Positions 46,601-60,911 of a stretch of DNA of 64,000 bases are shown here, in pieces. Made by a program: the position numbers and the translations under genes. Within the stretch, counting starts at the first letter, position 1; every line of letters begins with the position of its first letter. The stretch comes from Heliopora coerulea (taxonomy: Eukaryota; Cnidaria; Anthozoa; Scleralcyonacea; Helioporidae). Location: the NCBI GenBank assembly GCA_030142905.1, contig JASJOG010000252.1, forward strand, positions 248,501-312,500. The letters are read 5' to 3'. The notes beneath the pieces are model-generated. The model made no database searches and was not told the origin of the DNA. It worked only from the letters and a program-made list of their open reading frames with translations.

Positions 46601-46796
46601 CTCTGTCGAAATTTGACAGAAACAATCGATATATTTTCTTTGTGGAAAAGCATTGCGACAAATGACTACTAGTGGAGTTGTTTTTTTGTCATCCCCTGGC
46701 ATGATACACTTAACCTTGGTTAAGTTGAAAATAATTCGAAAGTTGATGAACAACTACAGATGCTAAGATGAAAGCAATGATCTCTTCCCCTTATTA

Positions 46797-47400
46797 ACGG
46801 ATGGTGAGTAAAAAAGTGGACAAAATTCACATGAATTTTTTCTCCATGCTAAAACGGTGCGATGTTGGTCAAATGGTCTGGAGGTGAAGGCCTTGTTACC
46901 CTAGTAAGCATTGCTCACACAACTTAAACCCGAAGTGCACTACATCGACGATGAATGGGTGGAAGTTTAAACAGAGAAGATATCTTGTAAATTTTTACCA
47001 AGTCCATAGCAACAGGGGTGTTGCTTGTACTGTAAACCATTTTAGCAAGCAAGGAATAGCTCGAAGCAGTTTATATAAAATCCTCAAAAGCTTTCAAGAA
47101 AGGAATACAACAGAAAAGAAGGTTGGAAGGGGACAAAAAGCTGAAAAGTTGACACCTTTTGCGGATAAAGAAATGTCTCCGTGAGCTTGACTGGAAAGTA
47201 GTCCAGGATATGATGTCACCAGCTAAGACAAAGTTAAGGAAAGCCGCTGACAGATCACCCAGATTACTCCTGTGGATAAACTTCGAGAAAATTGAAATAA
47301 ATTGTTGAACATTACCAGCGTTTATAGTGTAGTCGTCATATGCATCATTGCTTTGACTTCAAGCTTATCAATTTTGTCCACTTTTTTAGTCACCACCCGT
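46797..47400 (+). mobile_element. Tc1/mariner-type deletion derivative with TA target duplication
   Basis: The left end ACGGATGGTGAGTAAAAAAG and the right end are inverted repeats of about 30 bases (shared core TAAAAAAGTGGACAAAATT, three mismatches). The element is bounded by TA on both sides (46795-46796 and 47401-47402), the classical Tc1/mariner target duplication. At 604 bases it is far shorter than an autonomous element. It retains the 5' part of a transposase frame. Confidence 0.8.
46951..47184 (+). pseudogene. Truncated mariner-like transposase, N-terminal helix-turn-helix part
   Basis: A 77-residue frame inside the TA-flanked element. RRYLVNFYQVHSNRG... and KQGIARSSLYKILKSFQERN have the shape of the first DNA-binding helix-turn-helix of mariner transposases, followed by a basic linker (GRGQKAEKLTP). 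The frame stops after a short run, but a +1 shifted frame continues with RELDWKVVQDMMSPAKTKL, so a frameshift has broken it. The DDE catalytic domain is absent. Confidence 0.6.
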
Positions 47401-48029
47401 TACGTCAGCTGAATACAAGTACCAGAATACCTTACGACGTTTTCTTTTTCATGGAAATATTCAATACCCAAAGGGAACGGAAAGACCGTTGTTTACGTTG
47501 ACAAAACATTGAAGATTTGGAAAAGCCTTCTGGTAGTTGTATTCAGCAGATGAATAAGGGCAACCGGGCATTGCCGTAGGATCCCGGTAATTAGCCCACA
47601 GATTATGAGCCCTTCGGTTATAGGCCCATTCTCGTTTGTTATCCAAAAAATAAACCTGTCCCGGACATAAGACCACCTCTTCAACATGACCTAACAAATG
47701 CATTATCTGACTACATATCAATCAAAGACAAGAAAGTACCAAAGCGATTTGTCAATTACACGTTTCGAAACATTTTTTCCGATATCGCTTTAAAGTCCCA
47801 CCCGCTGTAACCCACTCAAAACTCTTGCAAATTGTGAGATATGGAAATGATATGGGAGATATAAAAATTTATTTGAGGAATAAGGTGGCGACTTGCCGAA
47901 GGATTTCGCGAGGAGTTAACAAGAGACATCGCAAGTTCTGTGCCAAGGAAACAATGGAGGATAAATTTTCTGTCTTCTGTTCGATGAATTTTCTTAACTC
48001 CCTTGGTTCTTGTAACGCTGAATCGTTCG

Positions 48030-48140
48030 TTATTTTCCAGCGTGTCCACGCACACAGTGATCCATAATTCTTCGCGCGTTTTGTGGGTTGTGTCCAGCTA
48101 GAATCTGTTTCCAGCGACCACACCCATTGCATGAAAAAGC
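48030..48140 (-). pseudogene. BED-type zinc-finger fragment (hAT-like transposase remnant)
   Basis: A minus-strand frame ends with CNGCGRWKQILAGHNPQNAR and then RRIMDHCVRGHAGK before a stop. C-x2-C at the start and H-x4-H at the end, with an aromatic and a polar N-x-x-R loop between, match the BED finger of hAT-type transposases. Upstream sequence in the same frame is not recognisable and no catalytic domain follows. Confidence 0.4.
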
Positions 48141-51100
48141 GGCGGTTGTTTGATTTTTCGTTATAGATGCCTGCGCCAGAGTCTGTTTTATCCTGGTATC
48201 AATTTTTATTACGTTAAATACCCGATTCATATACCCTGATATCACATGTAAAATTTTGAACGATGTTACTTCACATGTGAATAAAAAGATGAACGAAAAG
48301 CGTGTTTTATATACGAAGGTATCGCTAGTCAAATTACAAATTCATTCCACATTTTGATCTGGTTTTTCAGATGAGAAATCTTTCCAACTTTTTAGTGAAA
48401 AATGTTCTCCACCTTAAAAACTAAGTATGAAATTTTTGTAATGATAGACTCAATTACAAAAGTTTCTCTCTGTGGACGGGGAATTACCCAAAGTCGGCTA
48501 GCCGTTTCGCGAAGAGTATTGAAAGTATGATTAATGAAACGAGGAAACGAAAATAATTTTTAGGATTTGCCACTAGGATTAATTACCGGCTCATATGAAT
48601 ATATTCAGAGAGTTTCCACATTCGCACTATGACTTTGTACTTTTTTTAGGCCGGAATTAAGAATCGTAGTCTCCCGCTGTGAATTCAACACGTCAATAAA
48701 ATTTGACAACAGAAGTACGGTATGTGTTTTAATTAAATTCATCTACTTCAGCTTGAGTCAAACATTCAACTGGCCTTGTCGTAAATCTGACCAAAATGGG
48801 AGACTGATTCACGCCTAGTGTATCTGCCGCGTCAAATCCGAAGAATAAATTAGGCTAATGGAAGAGAAGTTATTTTTCAAGAAAAATGAAAGGACTTCAA
48901 GTGGAAAATAAATTTTTCACGGGTCTGTTGGATTAAATTCAGCTTTTAAATCGAACGTAGCATTGTTGCGGCCTTTAATTGAATTGAATTCGACGCAGCC
49001 GAGATTAACCTGTGTTCAACTAATAACCCAGAAACTCTTGCTGGATAAAGTAGAATAAAGCGAGTGACCACGAGTTCCAAAACTGCCACATTTTTTTTCT
49101 TTTTTCGGTGAAGGCGAATTATCTTCGCCCCGGTCTCTGTTTCTGTGAAGGATATGATTAACAAAACTTGCGGAAAAGGAACTCGAAATGAGCCTAAAGT
49201 CTTGAATAACGACAAAGGCTTGCCGGCAGAATTTCACGTCTTGAACATTCCGAGAACTTCAGCTATGTTTTTCCAGCTGGAATGTGAAACTAATTGCGGC
49301 ATGCATGGACAAATTCGTCTGAACTGGAAGGTTCTCCTAAGCTTGGCTTATCTTTATGTCCGCACCGGTGCTTAAATCTTTGTACCATGCTTATTTCGCT
49401 GCTTTATTTGTACATATTCCGACTTGTGTCAATGTTTATGTTCTTACGATGAATCTTTTCTACAAGAGGAGTACTTTGTCTTTGTTTTCGGTATTGTTCA
49501 GGCCTTTGGCTGTGGGCCTAATACGCTTGTACTCCATGATAAGCTTTGGAAAGAGAATGACTCAATTTTGCAGATAATCTTGTTTTCAATTTAGGTATTA
49601 TTATGTACTTCGATAGAATCATTGAAAAGCCTATCGCCTAGCCAAGAAAACCTTTTGTAAACTATCTTAAGCGAGCTATTATGAATATTTCCGTTACACT
49701 GAAAATTCATGTAAATAATCCCTGGTTGTACAAGGACTGTCGAGATATTCATGTTTACGTTCTTTGCAGAGCAGCGAGCGTGTAGCATCACTTACTTGTT
49801 AAACGTTCACACGTCTTTTGGTTGTTATTTCGTTTAGAAATAATTACGTTATAAAATTGCCAGTGTTGTTCTTGTTTCAGGATTATCTTCCGCCATCCGT
49901 AGCTTCGGGACCAGCACAGCATTCGCGAACGCTTGCCTGTCAAACAATCCCTTTTTTTACGAGGGTGTTTTTTGTCGGCAGGATCGCTATCGTAAAGGTT
50001 GTGTGGGCTTGATCTTTTTAACAAGCAAGTATTGTGGTTAACTAGAAATCTTATTACAAAAGACTATAATTAAAGCTCTCTAGACATAACCCAATATTTA
50101 TTACGGTTTGTTATCGTAACTCTCAGTACAAATAATGCAAAATAAATACACGAAAGCGGATTTACCCGAGGTGTCTATCACGCGAAAATCCTTCATGAAC
50201 TGCTTGACGGAATGATATGAACCCCATGGTCTTGAAAGTTTCTGTATCAACGCGTTGCCTACGAAGACGCCTATCCGTCGCGCTCTCAAAACGGTTAATA
50301 TAACGAGAGGAATTTAATAAAATATCCTTTAAAATTTAACCACGCCGCGTAATGTCGGAGTTCTTTTGCTCTATTGTCTCCTCAGTGTGCCGTATCGTCT
50401 TATATCTACCGTTAGAGATGGTCAGTATATTCACCAGAGATAACATCGTGTACATACACATAATTAGACTTCTTCCGCCTTTTTCACTTCAACCAGTCTG
50501 TTGTGTTTCCAATCCCTGTAACTTTTTCTCCTTTTCGTGTTCACCATTGGCGCCCCATCTGACCGAAATTGTTTAAAAAGTTTGCTAGTATTTAGGTTAA
50601 AGAATGCAATTCTTTTAGTTTTACAAAAGGACGATGTAATAATCTATGATTTTCCAAATTATCCTTTAATAGCTTGATAAATTACCGCCCCGACACTTCG
50701 GCTGAAAACGCGACACATGTCAGCTCACGAGAACCCAATTCATAACTAGCGATCAATTGTCTACTACTCATGCAAGACGAACCTTTCAGTTGGACAAAAT
50801 GAAAGACAGCAGTGAGACGTGGCCTTTTTGCCCTAAAAAACCCCATTCAATCAACTTTAAGATGCCCAGAAGAAAAGCCCCTTCCCAAAATTGTCTTCAA
50901 CTTTTTTTTTTTCCGGTCAAAGCCAGAATTCTAGCTCGCGTCTCAACAGTTGTGCTTACATCTCTGAAGTTTTCAGTTGTGATACGGAGACGGCAGACAC
51001 GTTGTGAAAGAAGACTGGAGTTTAGTATATTGTATCAAAAACAAGGAAGTCTGCAAAGGGGCGTTTTGTTTTGAATAATAAAAACTTCAGCGGCACAAGT

Positions 51101-54100
51101 GAATAACTTCTGAAGGGAGACCTTCTGACGCCAAAAGTCCCGCAGATACGAAGCCACAAGACCAGCCAACGTGCTCACGTTATTTAGAAAAGTAGTTTAA
51201 ATTGGGGATTTATTCAACAGCATTGACGGTTTAACGAAACAGTCCATAATCACCAAAAATCTTGTTTGGATTTGTTTTCTACTCCAACGCCTGCAAACAA
51301 ACATTGAGGTCGATTTTTCTTCGGCGAAGCAAGAGTTTTGCTAACAATCGTCTCGCTACCGAATGTTATACTTTAAACCCAACACCTTGGTAACTTGCTA
51401 TTAACTAAACAACGCTTGTCCTGGCCACTGACTTGATGATATATTTACCGTGACGAAGTGTTTTTCTAAAGCCATAATCATGATGATTTGGTCGGCTTTT
51501 GACGTACAAACGAGTGTGGTCCCGTGATAACCATCTAACATTCTAATTCGGTATCCTGTTCTCGAGCTATACATTTTACCTAATTCATCGACACATCGGC
51601 TAACAAGACAAGCTGAACCATTTGATCTCAGTTTTTGTTTGTCCTCTCCGTTTCCTTACTTAAAACAGGGTGAACCAGAGCTGTAACTTTGATAATCTAT
51701 AAATATATAAACATATATCGTTTTGTAACTTTTGGCGAAGGCGCCGACAACGGTTTTTCCACCCACTATTTGTTGTCCTCGAGTTATGAAATAACTTTGG
51801 GGGTTTTCTTATGCAAATGTACACAATTAATTTGGAAAATCTGCCTTTGTTTTAATCATAACTTTCACAAAGGTCGGCATACGCAGCAAACACGAGAAAC
51901 CTTTGCATTTTCATAAGAAGGAACTCGATGCTGCGCCCAGAAAGATGGCTAGTGTTAGAACGCCTCGTCTCGAATCCCTGCGTTTCTGTTCGTGTCCATA
52001 TCGTAGGCAGAAAGAGCAACCGTGGTATGGTTTTGAAAGAATTAAAAGTCGCTATTTTTATTGAAAAACAATTTCCTGCAATTTATATGTTCTAATTACA
52101 ATATATGGGTCTTTTGTTCACCACTTTTATCTTCAATCGAAGACGGCGCTCCCGACATGCCTTGCGTCGGGATACTTGAGAGATTGGTCTTGGCGCTCTG
52201 TTGTCATTATAACACTCTACCTTAGAAGGAACGGTAAACTGACCAAATCAGCTTAACTGTCTGAGCACTGTCAAAGTTGTCATTCATATTTAAACTTGTT
52301 TATTGTAACGAAAATTTTGCTTACAAGAGTTATTAACACGTCGCTTGGAACTGAGGAAGCGCAGGAGTTTTTTTACGGCTTCAGGCAGACCGAGACCACA
52401 GTTATCGTTGAACTTACCAACGCTTTATTTCATATGGAACAAGGTGAGTGATAAACCTTTTTCAGTAATTGCACGCAGAGTTTAGATTTACAGATAGTCT
52501 AAGCGTTGGACGGGCTTGATCCACGTTAGTGCAATGTTATACTAAATAACATAAGTTGATGTTCCAGTCAGTTAGAACAATATATACCTCGGTCAGATCT
52601 CAGCATGTAACGGACTTTTTCACCCAGCAGGTTTGTAACTGAGAACCGAGAAGCTAACCTACCAAACATCGAAGTCTTCCTTTGGTCCCTACGGATAGTT
52701 CTGTTGGAAAGCGGGTAAGTAGTTTTGCCATGATATTTTTGTGCTCTGCCGTGTCCTGTGTTTGATTAAACCGTCGATTTTAGGCGCTTAAGTCTCTGAA
52801 ATACTGACTGCAATAATCATTCGTCGTTGATGTGTCAAGCAATCCTTCGCAAGTAACGGCCTGGGTAACGATCCAAATAAAGATGGCGCACCTTGCTAGA
52901 GGATCAAATGCCAAGCTGTCAGTTGCGCGTGTTTATATTTTGCTGTCTAAATAACACTGTCTAGAAAGGAGCCTGAAGGTGGCGTGAAATTGCCTGAAGT
53001 GCGCGTTTGTAGAACGTGTGATGTTTTAGTTTGGTTGCCAGAGGAATGTCAAGCTTCGTGGCATTAGTTTCTGGTGTTTTTAGTTTTCCTCGTGATTCTT
53101 CGACGTTCAATACAGTTAGCGTCGATCCGTTTAGAGATTTCTTGTCGCAACCATTCTTCGGTAAATTGGTTTTAATACACCGAAAACAGGGACCCTCCAC
53201 AGGTGCCCCGACCAAAAGACGAAACCCCCGTGGCGCGTCACTCTACCATGCGCCATTGTGCTCTATCATGGACATGCAAGTATGAAACGAAACAAGACAA
53301 AGCACTCCATTAGCTTCTGCTGCTAAACGTGTGAATGTGTGACCTTTCGGGAGACAAAATTGAACGAGTCTCTGCTTCACGAAGTTTACTCCGCCTTGCT
53401 TTTCTTCCCCAGCTAATTTCTCTTGGTTTGAACAGGAAATAGTAATCAGCTCTCAAGCCAGGAAACCGCATGTGGATAAAACAAAGCTCGTAAATGCGGA
53501 GGTGTGAGACCTTACTTGAACGGATTAAAACCATAAGAAGGATATCTTCGTTTAACTCGTTAGTTTTACCTCCGAAAAGCGCACGCTGTCGGGCGAGAAT
53601 AAGGTAAAAAACAACGTATGAAGAAACAGTTTTCTTGGAATTTTCCAAGGTTATATGTAGCCATTTTCTGCCCTTCATTCAATCGTGTTTCGATAAGGAC
53701 AGTTTTCACGTGATACCCACGAGGAAACTTAAGTGTAATTCAATCGTGCCACCCTTGAGAAGGATTTATGATTGTAAAACAATGCAACAGTGCTAAAGTG
53801 TTTTACTGACAAAAATTAGCTTTTCGTGCACCTTTTTAATCTTGTCTGACCTCTTTACTTGCACACAGTGGAGTTATGAAGCGCGTGCAGTTGTTTGCTT
53901 TCTTGATAAATTGCTCCTCACAACTTAATTCTCTACAGCCTTTCTGGTAAGGACTAGGAAGGATCGAGGTTACAGTGTAAAATCAAATATTATAGGATAT
54001 CTCAAGCTCTCCACGATCCCTTGAAAAGTTGTGAATTCAATTTGAAAGTGTTCTCAAGGTTGGGATACCCTTTACTTGCTATGCGTAGAAGATTTCATAA

Positions 54101-56119
54101 TTGCCCTCGAAAGCATTACACTCCTTCTAAAAACTTTCTAGTTCGAGAGGGATTTGAATACATTTGGCTGTCGAACCAACCGGGCACAGAATCAACAGTT
54201 TATCCATTATTTTAAGTGCAAGAAAAATGCTCGCAATATATCCGTGAGCATATGCAGTGTTTTACTTGTATTTCATAAATCATACTCAGACTAACATGAA
54301 GAGAAAATTTCATGGGTTAACTAATCTCAGTCGAAAATTAGTTGACTTCAGCGGAAATTGAGTTCGTTTCCAACTTACGATACCGCTTCACTACCAATGG
54401 AGTTATTGAGTCTAGTAAAAACAGAGTTTTACTTTTTAAAAAGTTTTATCTATTTTAATCCTAAGGTAAACTCTCCCGACAACTTAACGCTCTTAAGTGT
54501 TAAGAAAAAGAACGTGGAGATTCTCGAGTTGGGTTCAGATTTGAGTGATCCAATGGCCGCTATAGATGTGGTCTGTTTTGACTGGAACGCCGAAGCCCCT
54601 TTGAGTCACCTAAAAACGTAATCTTTCCTTGGATAAAATCATCGTTTTTCCCACATAGATTGCATCTCCTGTTCGGGAGCACACAACCTGTTGCATTATT
54701 CTTGCAAACGGTCCTTTGGTGAAGTTGTATATGGCATATATCATTTACATATTTTCTTAAACTTATTTGTCGTTCCTAAACCAAAACCAAAGAAAATCTA
54801 TGTCGTAAAGGAGCTTGAAAAGGGCTAACAATTTCACATAAACTTAGCCAACCTTCTCCCAAAGTACTGGTTCGTTTGAGAAGCGTGTTCAAACACTCGT
54901 AAAGTTTTCCTCTTCCGATTCCAAATTGCAGATTTCGTTAAAAAAAGTTTGGCATCGCTTGGTACTGTCAACCGCTTTTCCGAGTTCTCAATTCAGAGTA
55001 AGGACTCCTTATTCGCGTATTTGAACTGTTACCTAGAGCATGATCCAAATTCTTGTCGATATTCCTAATTTGTTCACTAATCAACCAAGGTACTGCTTGC
55101 CTTATCTTATACACTCATCCGTCAGACGGGCCAAATTTCGGGCGTTAATTCAGAAATTGCAATTAAAAAAACTGCCGCATGTTAATTGTTTCCAGTATTT
55201 TTCTGCAGAGAACTAACGAGGTCCAGGAAGGAACAAAATTTAGGAGTAGCAGGGAATTCCGCTTGGACAAATTTAGATCGTTTTAAACTGTTTGACAGAA
55301 ACGTAATTGTGGCGTTATTGACCTTAGTTTAATTACCTTCCCCATAGTATTTGATCGTACGACACTACACCAAGAAAATAGCTGAAGAATATTGTCGTTT
55401 CATAATTTGGACATGCTTGGCACGGATATTTTCCGATGTGCCATATATATTCGTTATGGAGCTAAAGCTTAGCATGTAGTCGTTGATTTTTAAGCATCAA
55501 GTTTGCAATGTTACCTTTCACATTCTGCAGAAAATAAACTGATAAAACTGTGTGTAAATAAGTTACTGGTTTAGAAGAAATAAACAAACAAGTAAGGAAT
55601 AAATCGGAATCACGATGTAGCTGCTCCAGACAACGTTTAGGTAACCGAGTCACGTACTTCATAAAATTCCAAATCGTAAACGGTTGCATATTTTTGAACT
55701 TGAATGTTGTTTTGTGAATAGACAGGATCGGCCGAAAATCCTGGCTTCCCGAAGACCTAAATCCACCCGGATCAATTTGTTTTTCAATCAGTTTCATGTC
55801 CATAATTTTGTAGTATTACAATTTAAAGTTCATTTCACATCACAGTCATGGACGCAGTTCCGCCAAATCATTGAGGGTAATAAAATTTGAATGTCAAAAA
55901 CTGCATGGTTTCTCTTCAATGTCAAGAAGGATTCAAAAGCGGGAAACGCTTACTCCACTTTTGTTATTTTATGGAACCTGTTGTGACCGATATTTCGCCC
56001 GGGGTACACTTTCTGTGGAAAAAACCTAATAGGATCGATTTATTTCGGGCATATTGGAGAATTCATTCCTCCTTTGTTTAGTATCTAGGCTGACGTAAAT
56101 TTGAGTAATGGGGTTTGCC

Positions 56120-56215
56120 CTTTCTCTTACACTATCTCTGTCTTTGTCTCCGTCTCTCTCTTTCTATCTTTCTGTTTATTCTCTGTCCGTCTTCCCGTGT
56201 ATATCTCTCCCGTCC
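56120..56215. repeat. Pyrimidine-rich (TCTC/TTTC) tract
   Basis: Interrupted CTCTGTCT, TCTCTC and TTTCTATC units over about 95 bases; simple-sequence DNA. Confidence 0.7.
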
Positions 56216-59200
56216 GTGCTAATTTACTGCAAATGCATCCCATTTCTGATATCATTTCGCCTTGTAGTTTAAATCTGTGATGACCATCCCGTTATTATTA
56301 GAATGCAAAATCTCACCGTGTTTTGTTTATTCAACACTAGTCAATGAACGAACTATTACCAATTTTAGCTCCCCCATTTAACGTTTTTCCAAGTAAAGGG
56401 CGCCCGAAGGAGATAACACTATGCTATGCCAGGTGCCACTGCGTGAAAACACGATGGGGACATGTTAATTACAAAGACGTCGTGGCTTGCTTGAATTAGC
56501 AATAATTAAAACGGCCCATTTATAAATATCCTCGCGCGCGAGACACCCAAAAAAGGTCAAATATTTTACATTTGAATATGCTGTTTACACAAGTCAGAGA
56601 AATCTCAAAAGGCGGTCGATAGGGAATGCGCAAACGTCGTGAAGGAAACATCAAAAGGGCTGCCAGTCCGCCACGTGTGGTAGCATTTCGTGCAAACTAT
56701 AAACTGTTGCCCAGTGGGCCAGACGGAAAGATAGCTATGCGACAGAGAAATTCCTCTGGGTTATCATCCTAGTATAGTATTTTCGGATGAACCGGTAGGT
56801 CATGGATTTTAGGTTGAACACCTCATAAGAATATAAGAACATAGATTTTTCTTGACTGTTGTAACCTGTGTGATTGGAAGGTTCCAGGAAGAGAGGATTT
56901 TGCTACTTTATTGGTTTAAATTTGACGTGGTTTTATTTTTATTTTCCTATTTGGCTGTCTAATTTTTCGACTCCTTGTGCATCTGGAAATGCCTTCTTTC
57001 TTTCTTTGCGTTCGTATAATGTTCCATGGTTTCCTCGTTTTCCCAGCCAAACGACGCCACATACACAGTATTGCAGTTTTCGTGACAGTAACTAACAGGA
57101 GATTTAAATAAACAGGAACGCAATTTCGACTACATATCCCAACTAATGGTGACGCTTCAGTTAGATTAGACGAAATATTTAATGTTTGGATAAGAAACTT
57201 GGTGCTACAATTTGCTTCCCGGGGATGATTAAAAGAATTTAAACAAGATATATCCTCGATACATGTATTATTAATAGTTGAATTCTTTCTGGGAGGTTGA
57301 CAAGCATTGCTTCATTTGGCTCTTATAATTTATAAATAGACATCCTTTTTATTCTCTGTCAACAGTCTTACTCTAGATTCACGTATTGTTTACTTCGAAC
57401 ATCATTAACTAAAATTTTGCGAAATTTCTCAAAATTAATGGCAGAAATATGAAGAAAAAAAGATTACTTTTAGAAGCCATGGTTTCCATGCTGTAATAAT
57501 TTTCGAAACGTGCTATCATTGGCAAGACAAGGCACGACCCCCGTTGGTGTATCCCTTAAATAAACAAACAGCCAGCACAAAAAAGCTAGTGTTCCTTCCT
57601 CGAGAATCAAGGCATGGTAAATGTTTGAGTCAAACGTCAACTGACTTTTGGGGACCACCCTTATATAATCCATCAATCCGATCAAGCACTTACTCTGCAC
57701 CAAAGCGCAGGGACGTTCGATTATAAATTTTTAGCGACAAGAATTGCTGGACAAGTCTACGGCGATTTTTATTTTCTGCGCATAAGAATCTTCCACCTAC
57801 TTGGCGTGGTGTAAGTATTAACAATGTATGAACGTTGTTGCTTAATATGTGCACTATTAACGAAGATAACTCGCAGTTTTGCTCGATTTTGACATAGTTT
57901 TCCATTTTCTCTCGTGCTCTTAAACCGCATGTCTAACATCGAATTAAATATAGCCATCAACTCAAATCTTCAATCAATAATATGTTAGAATCCGCCTTAA
58001 TGGGGTTTAATCTTTAGTTTGCCCTCTTTGCGGACTGCGTTTTAGCTGCAGTTTATTTGTTTGATTTAGTTATTTATGTGGATGCTTTTCGTGACGTTTG
58101 CGGAGAATAGCGGAAATTAAATGTCATTATTGTTGGCAAATTACTCCTTCTTGCATCGGAAAATTTGGTTTGAGACTTTTCCTTCACGACAATTTTCCCT
58201 GGCTGCCAGATTGGAGAGATTCGAACAAGTAATCAAGCTTTAGTTTTGGTAAAACGGGATGAAAGAGGAATCTTTTCAATAAATTAGAACCGAAGAAGCA
58301 CTTTCTATGAGCAGTAACCATACGATTATAAGTGATCCTAACCCCATTCTACAATCATTACTTGAACTCTTTTACTTGAAATATCCACATGCGGCCAAAG
58401 GTGAAACAATTCCGTTCGATCCCTTGGTAGAATCTGACGCCTGGAGACGTGATATGTTCACTTGAGGGGGTTTGAATTTGCCCTTCCTATGTTTGTCGGT
58501 TGGAGCGTTCCAAGACTAAACCATGACACTCTTGTCCCAACGTTAGAAGTCTGCGGAATATTTTGATCGTGCTCAGCAAATTTACCTCCTAACTGTTTTC
58601 TTCTCTGTTTACTTTCCCGGTTGCTCTAGCATCAGTTTGAAATTGTTTATACGCGATTGAAGGCTCTCCAGACTCAAGTCTGTGAGACGTTTCAGCAACC
58701 CTTGGCCTGGATCATGAACTGCATTTTCAGTCTGACGCAAAATTCGAAGGACCGTATCCATTCATTTAGCCAGTCTGATGTGTAGTCTATGGTCAACAGA
58801 ACACGTAACCTTTAACCATTGGAAAAGTCATTAAGATGTGTGAAATCGAGTAAAACTATGTGGGACTCCATGTCATGCGTGTAATGTATCCAACATGGTT
58901 TGAGCTTAATCCTATTGTATCTCTTCTATACAGTCAATTACGGAACAGATCCACACGATATGGGCAAAGAAAATCAGTTGTTCTTGCTTGGGAGACGTCC
59001 CTTTGCTCGGCGCCACCAGGCCCATTTAACGGATTACTACCGGATTTATTGTTATACATTTAAATTAGTTAGCAACACACACCTTCTTGCTCGCAGAACT
59101 AAGTGTTGATAATTGATTGGATGTAGAGTGAACGGGAAAAAAAATTTACTTCTATGTCCCAATATTTTGCAAGTGTTTGTTTGACTTTGTTAACGTATAT

Positions 59201-60911
59201 GTAAATGACGATGTGCGTAGTTCCTTTTAAACAGCCCTTAATTCTGGTCACTTGAAGGAAATCAGCCTGGGAGGAGTTTTGTGTTTTCCGTTCTTCATTA
59301 TGCGATACTAACTGTGAATCAAGCAGCCATGATTTTTTAGTCGTCCTTCCCTCGAGATGATTCCGAGGATAGACTTAAATTCGGTTGAATGAGGCCACAT
59401 CCAAGGTGACGCTGATCCCATTAAGGAACACAGCAGCGAATTGTTTAAACCGAGAAATCTTGTTTACGTAAAATACCTGTTACTACAACTCATAGGACGT
59501 TTTAAACAAACGCTAGGCTAATCTCACGGAGGGGTTCAAGTCCTTTCTGAAACTTAAAGCGGACAAAACGCGTCGAACGAAATAAACACTTGCCGATCAC
59601 GCTCTCGGAATGTGTTTCGCCCAGAACAGTGTTCATTTTCTCAAAGATGAACTCGCTTTCTCACCTAAAAGCGTTGCGAAGAACACAAGGGTTCCACTGA
59701 CCTCCAGTCATGCCTGGAACGTAGTTTTGTTTTTGACTAAATCGACAACTGGGCGTGATAGTGTTTCGTTATCGCCAGGAGGAGTCTTTATCTCCGATTT
59801 CACGCCAAAAAAAAGGTGACAATTCAATTGTCAGTGTCGATAAATTGTCCTAAACAGATTACTTCGTGAGGGGAGTAACGCCTCTTCAATTAAAGAAATG
59901 GTTGTCTTGAAAAACGCACAGTTTTTGTTGAAGCCTTGACGGGACCGTGCTTCGTCTAGTTCTGTCCTGTTCGGGACGTGAACGAGAGATGTTTGCTCGA
60001 ACCTGAAGGTTGAGTTGAGGTTTGCAGGTGTCAATTATGTCTAGATTTATCTGTAGGTGGGAATAACTCGAGTTTATCCGCAATGTCCCTCTCAGATTAC
60101 GTCGCCTTGTTTCCCCCCAGTAAAGACAAGCTCTGATTTTAACCAGCACATGGAAACTAGCCGTGCCACCCACGTGGCTTTACGAACTAGTCGAGAACAT
60201 GAACTACAATAATGATAAATAGAACTGCAAATCGGGAATGAAATCCTGATACGTTTTGAGCGACAGACGTTCGTCCTCAGATTCACCTCGGGAACATAGT
60301 TTTGCCAGAGCCCTCGCTTTAATTCCCGCATCTCGAAGTCTACCTGCACATTGCCAGCAATTTTTTTTCCAATTTCGAAGGATGAATCGAACACGTCGCA
60401 GCAGTAATTGAAAGCTTGTCGGGAGAAGATTGACGAAGCGTGCTCTTAATAGAAGTTGACATGGGGTTAGGCCTTTCCTTGTTTTGCAAACAACAGTGTT
60501 TGTCATGTTGAGATGTCAGTTGTCTGCTGAAGACTGGCGTTGGATACAAAAAACAGGTTTAAGCTCTTTTATGAGTTTTAAATTAACATTACTGTCACTC
60601 AGTTGGTGTCGTTTACAAAAGCCAAGCAGAATGATTAAGTGATGAGCAAACTCGGCGTTGACATATTACTGTAATTTTATGTCAATGTGCCATTTCGCTC
60701 GGCAGGCTCAGCAGGATGTCTTTTTAAACTATCAACCAAACGTGAATGCCACACCACAGGTGGTGGATCAGTTATTTCCTCTCACTGTTGCCCTTATAAA
60801 TACCTCTTGTCATTTTGGGGCTCGTGTTCTGTCCTATTATCTCAAGCGCGCTCAATTTTCACACCGTTTGTATTTCTGTCTTCGTATTCAGCTTCAATCT
60901 CAGGCAGTCCG

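Larger units (their letters stand above)
43691..60911. other. Long intergenic region between goosecoid and Otx
   Basis: 17.2 kb without a host gene that I can support. The first kilobase should include the goosecoid 3' UTR (an AATAAA lies near 44063). It contains a mariner-type remnant (46797-47400), a BED-finger fragment (48030-48140) and a pyrimidine-rich tract (about 56120-56215). The many open frames are short, overlap on both strands and show no family features. The minus-strand frame 47461-47721 has an unusual composition but no identity that I recognise. Confidence 0.5.

Noticed and set aside
47461..47721. 86-codon minus-strand frame rich in Trp, Tyr, Asn
   Set aside because: Composition looks protein-like, but I recognise no family and see no adjoining exon; not enough to call a gene.
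60092..60549. Several overlapping minus-strand frames of about 70-100 codons
   Set aside because: Mutually exclusive frames, none with family features; more likely Otx upstream noncoding DNA.
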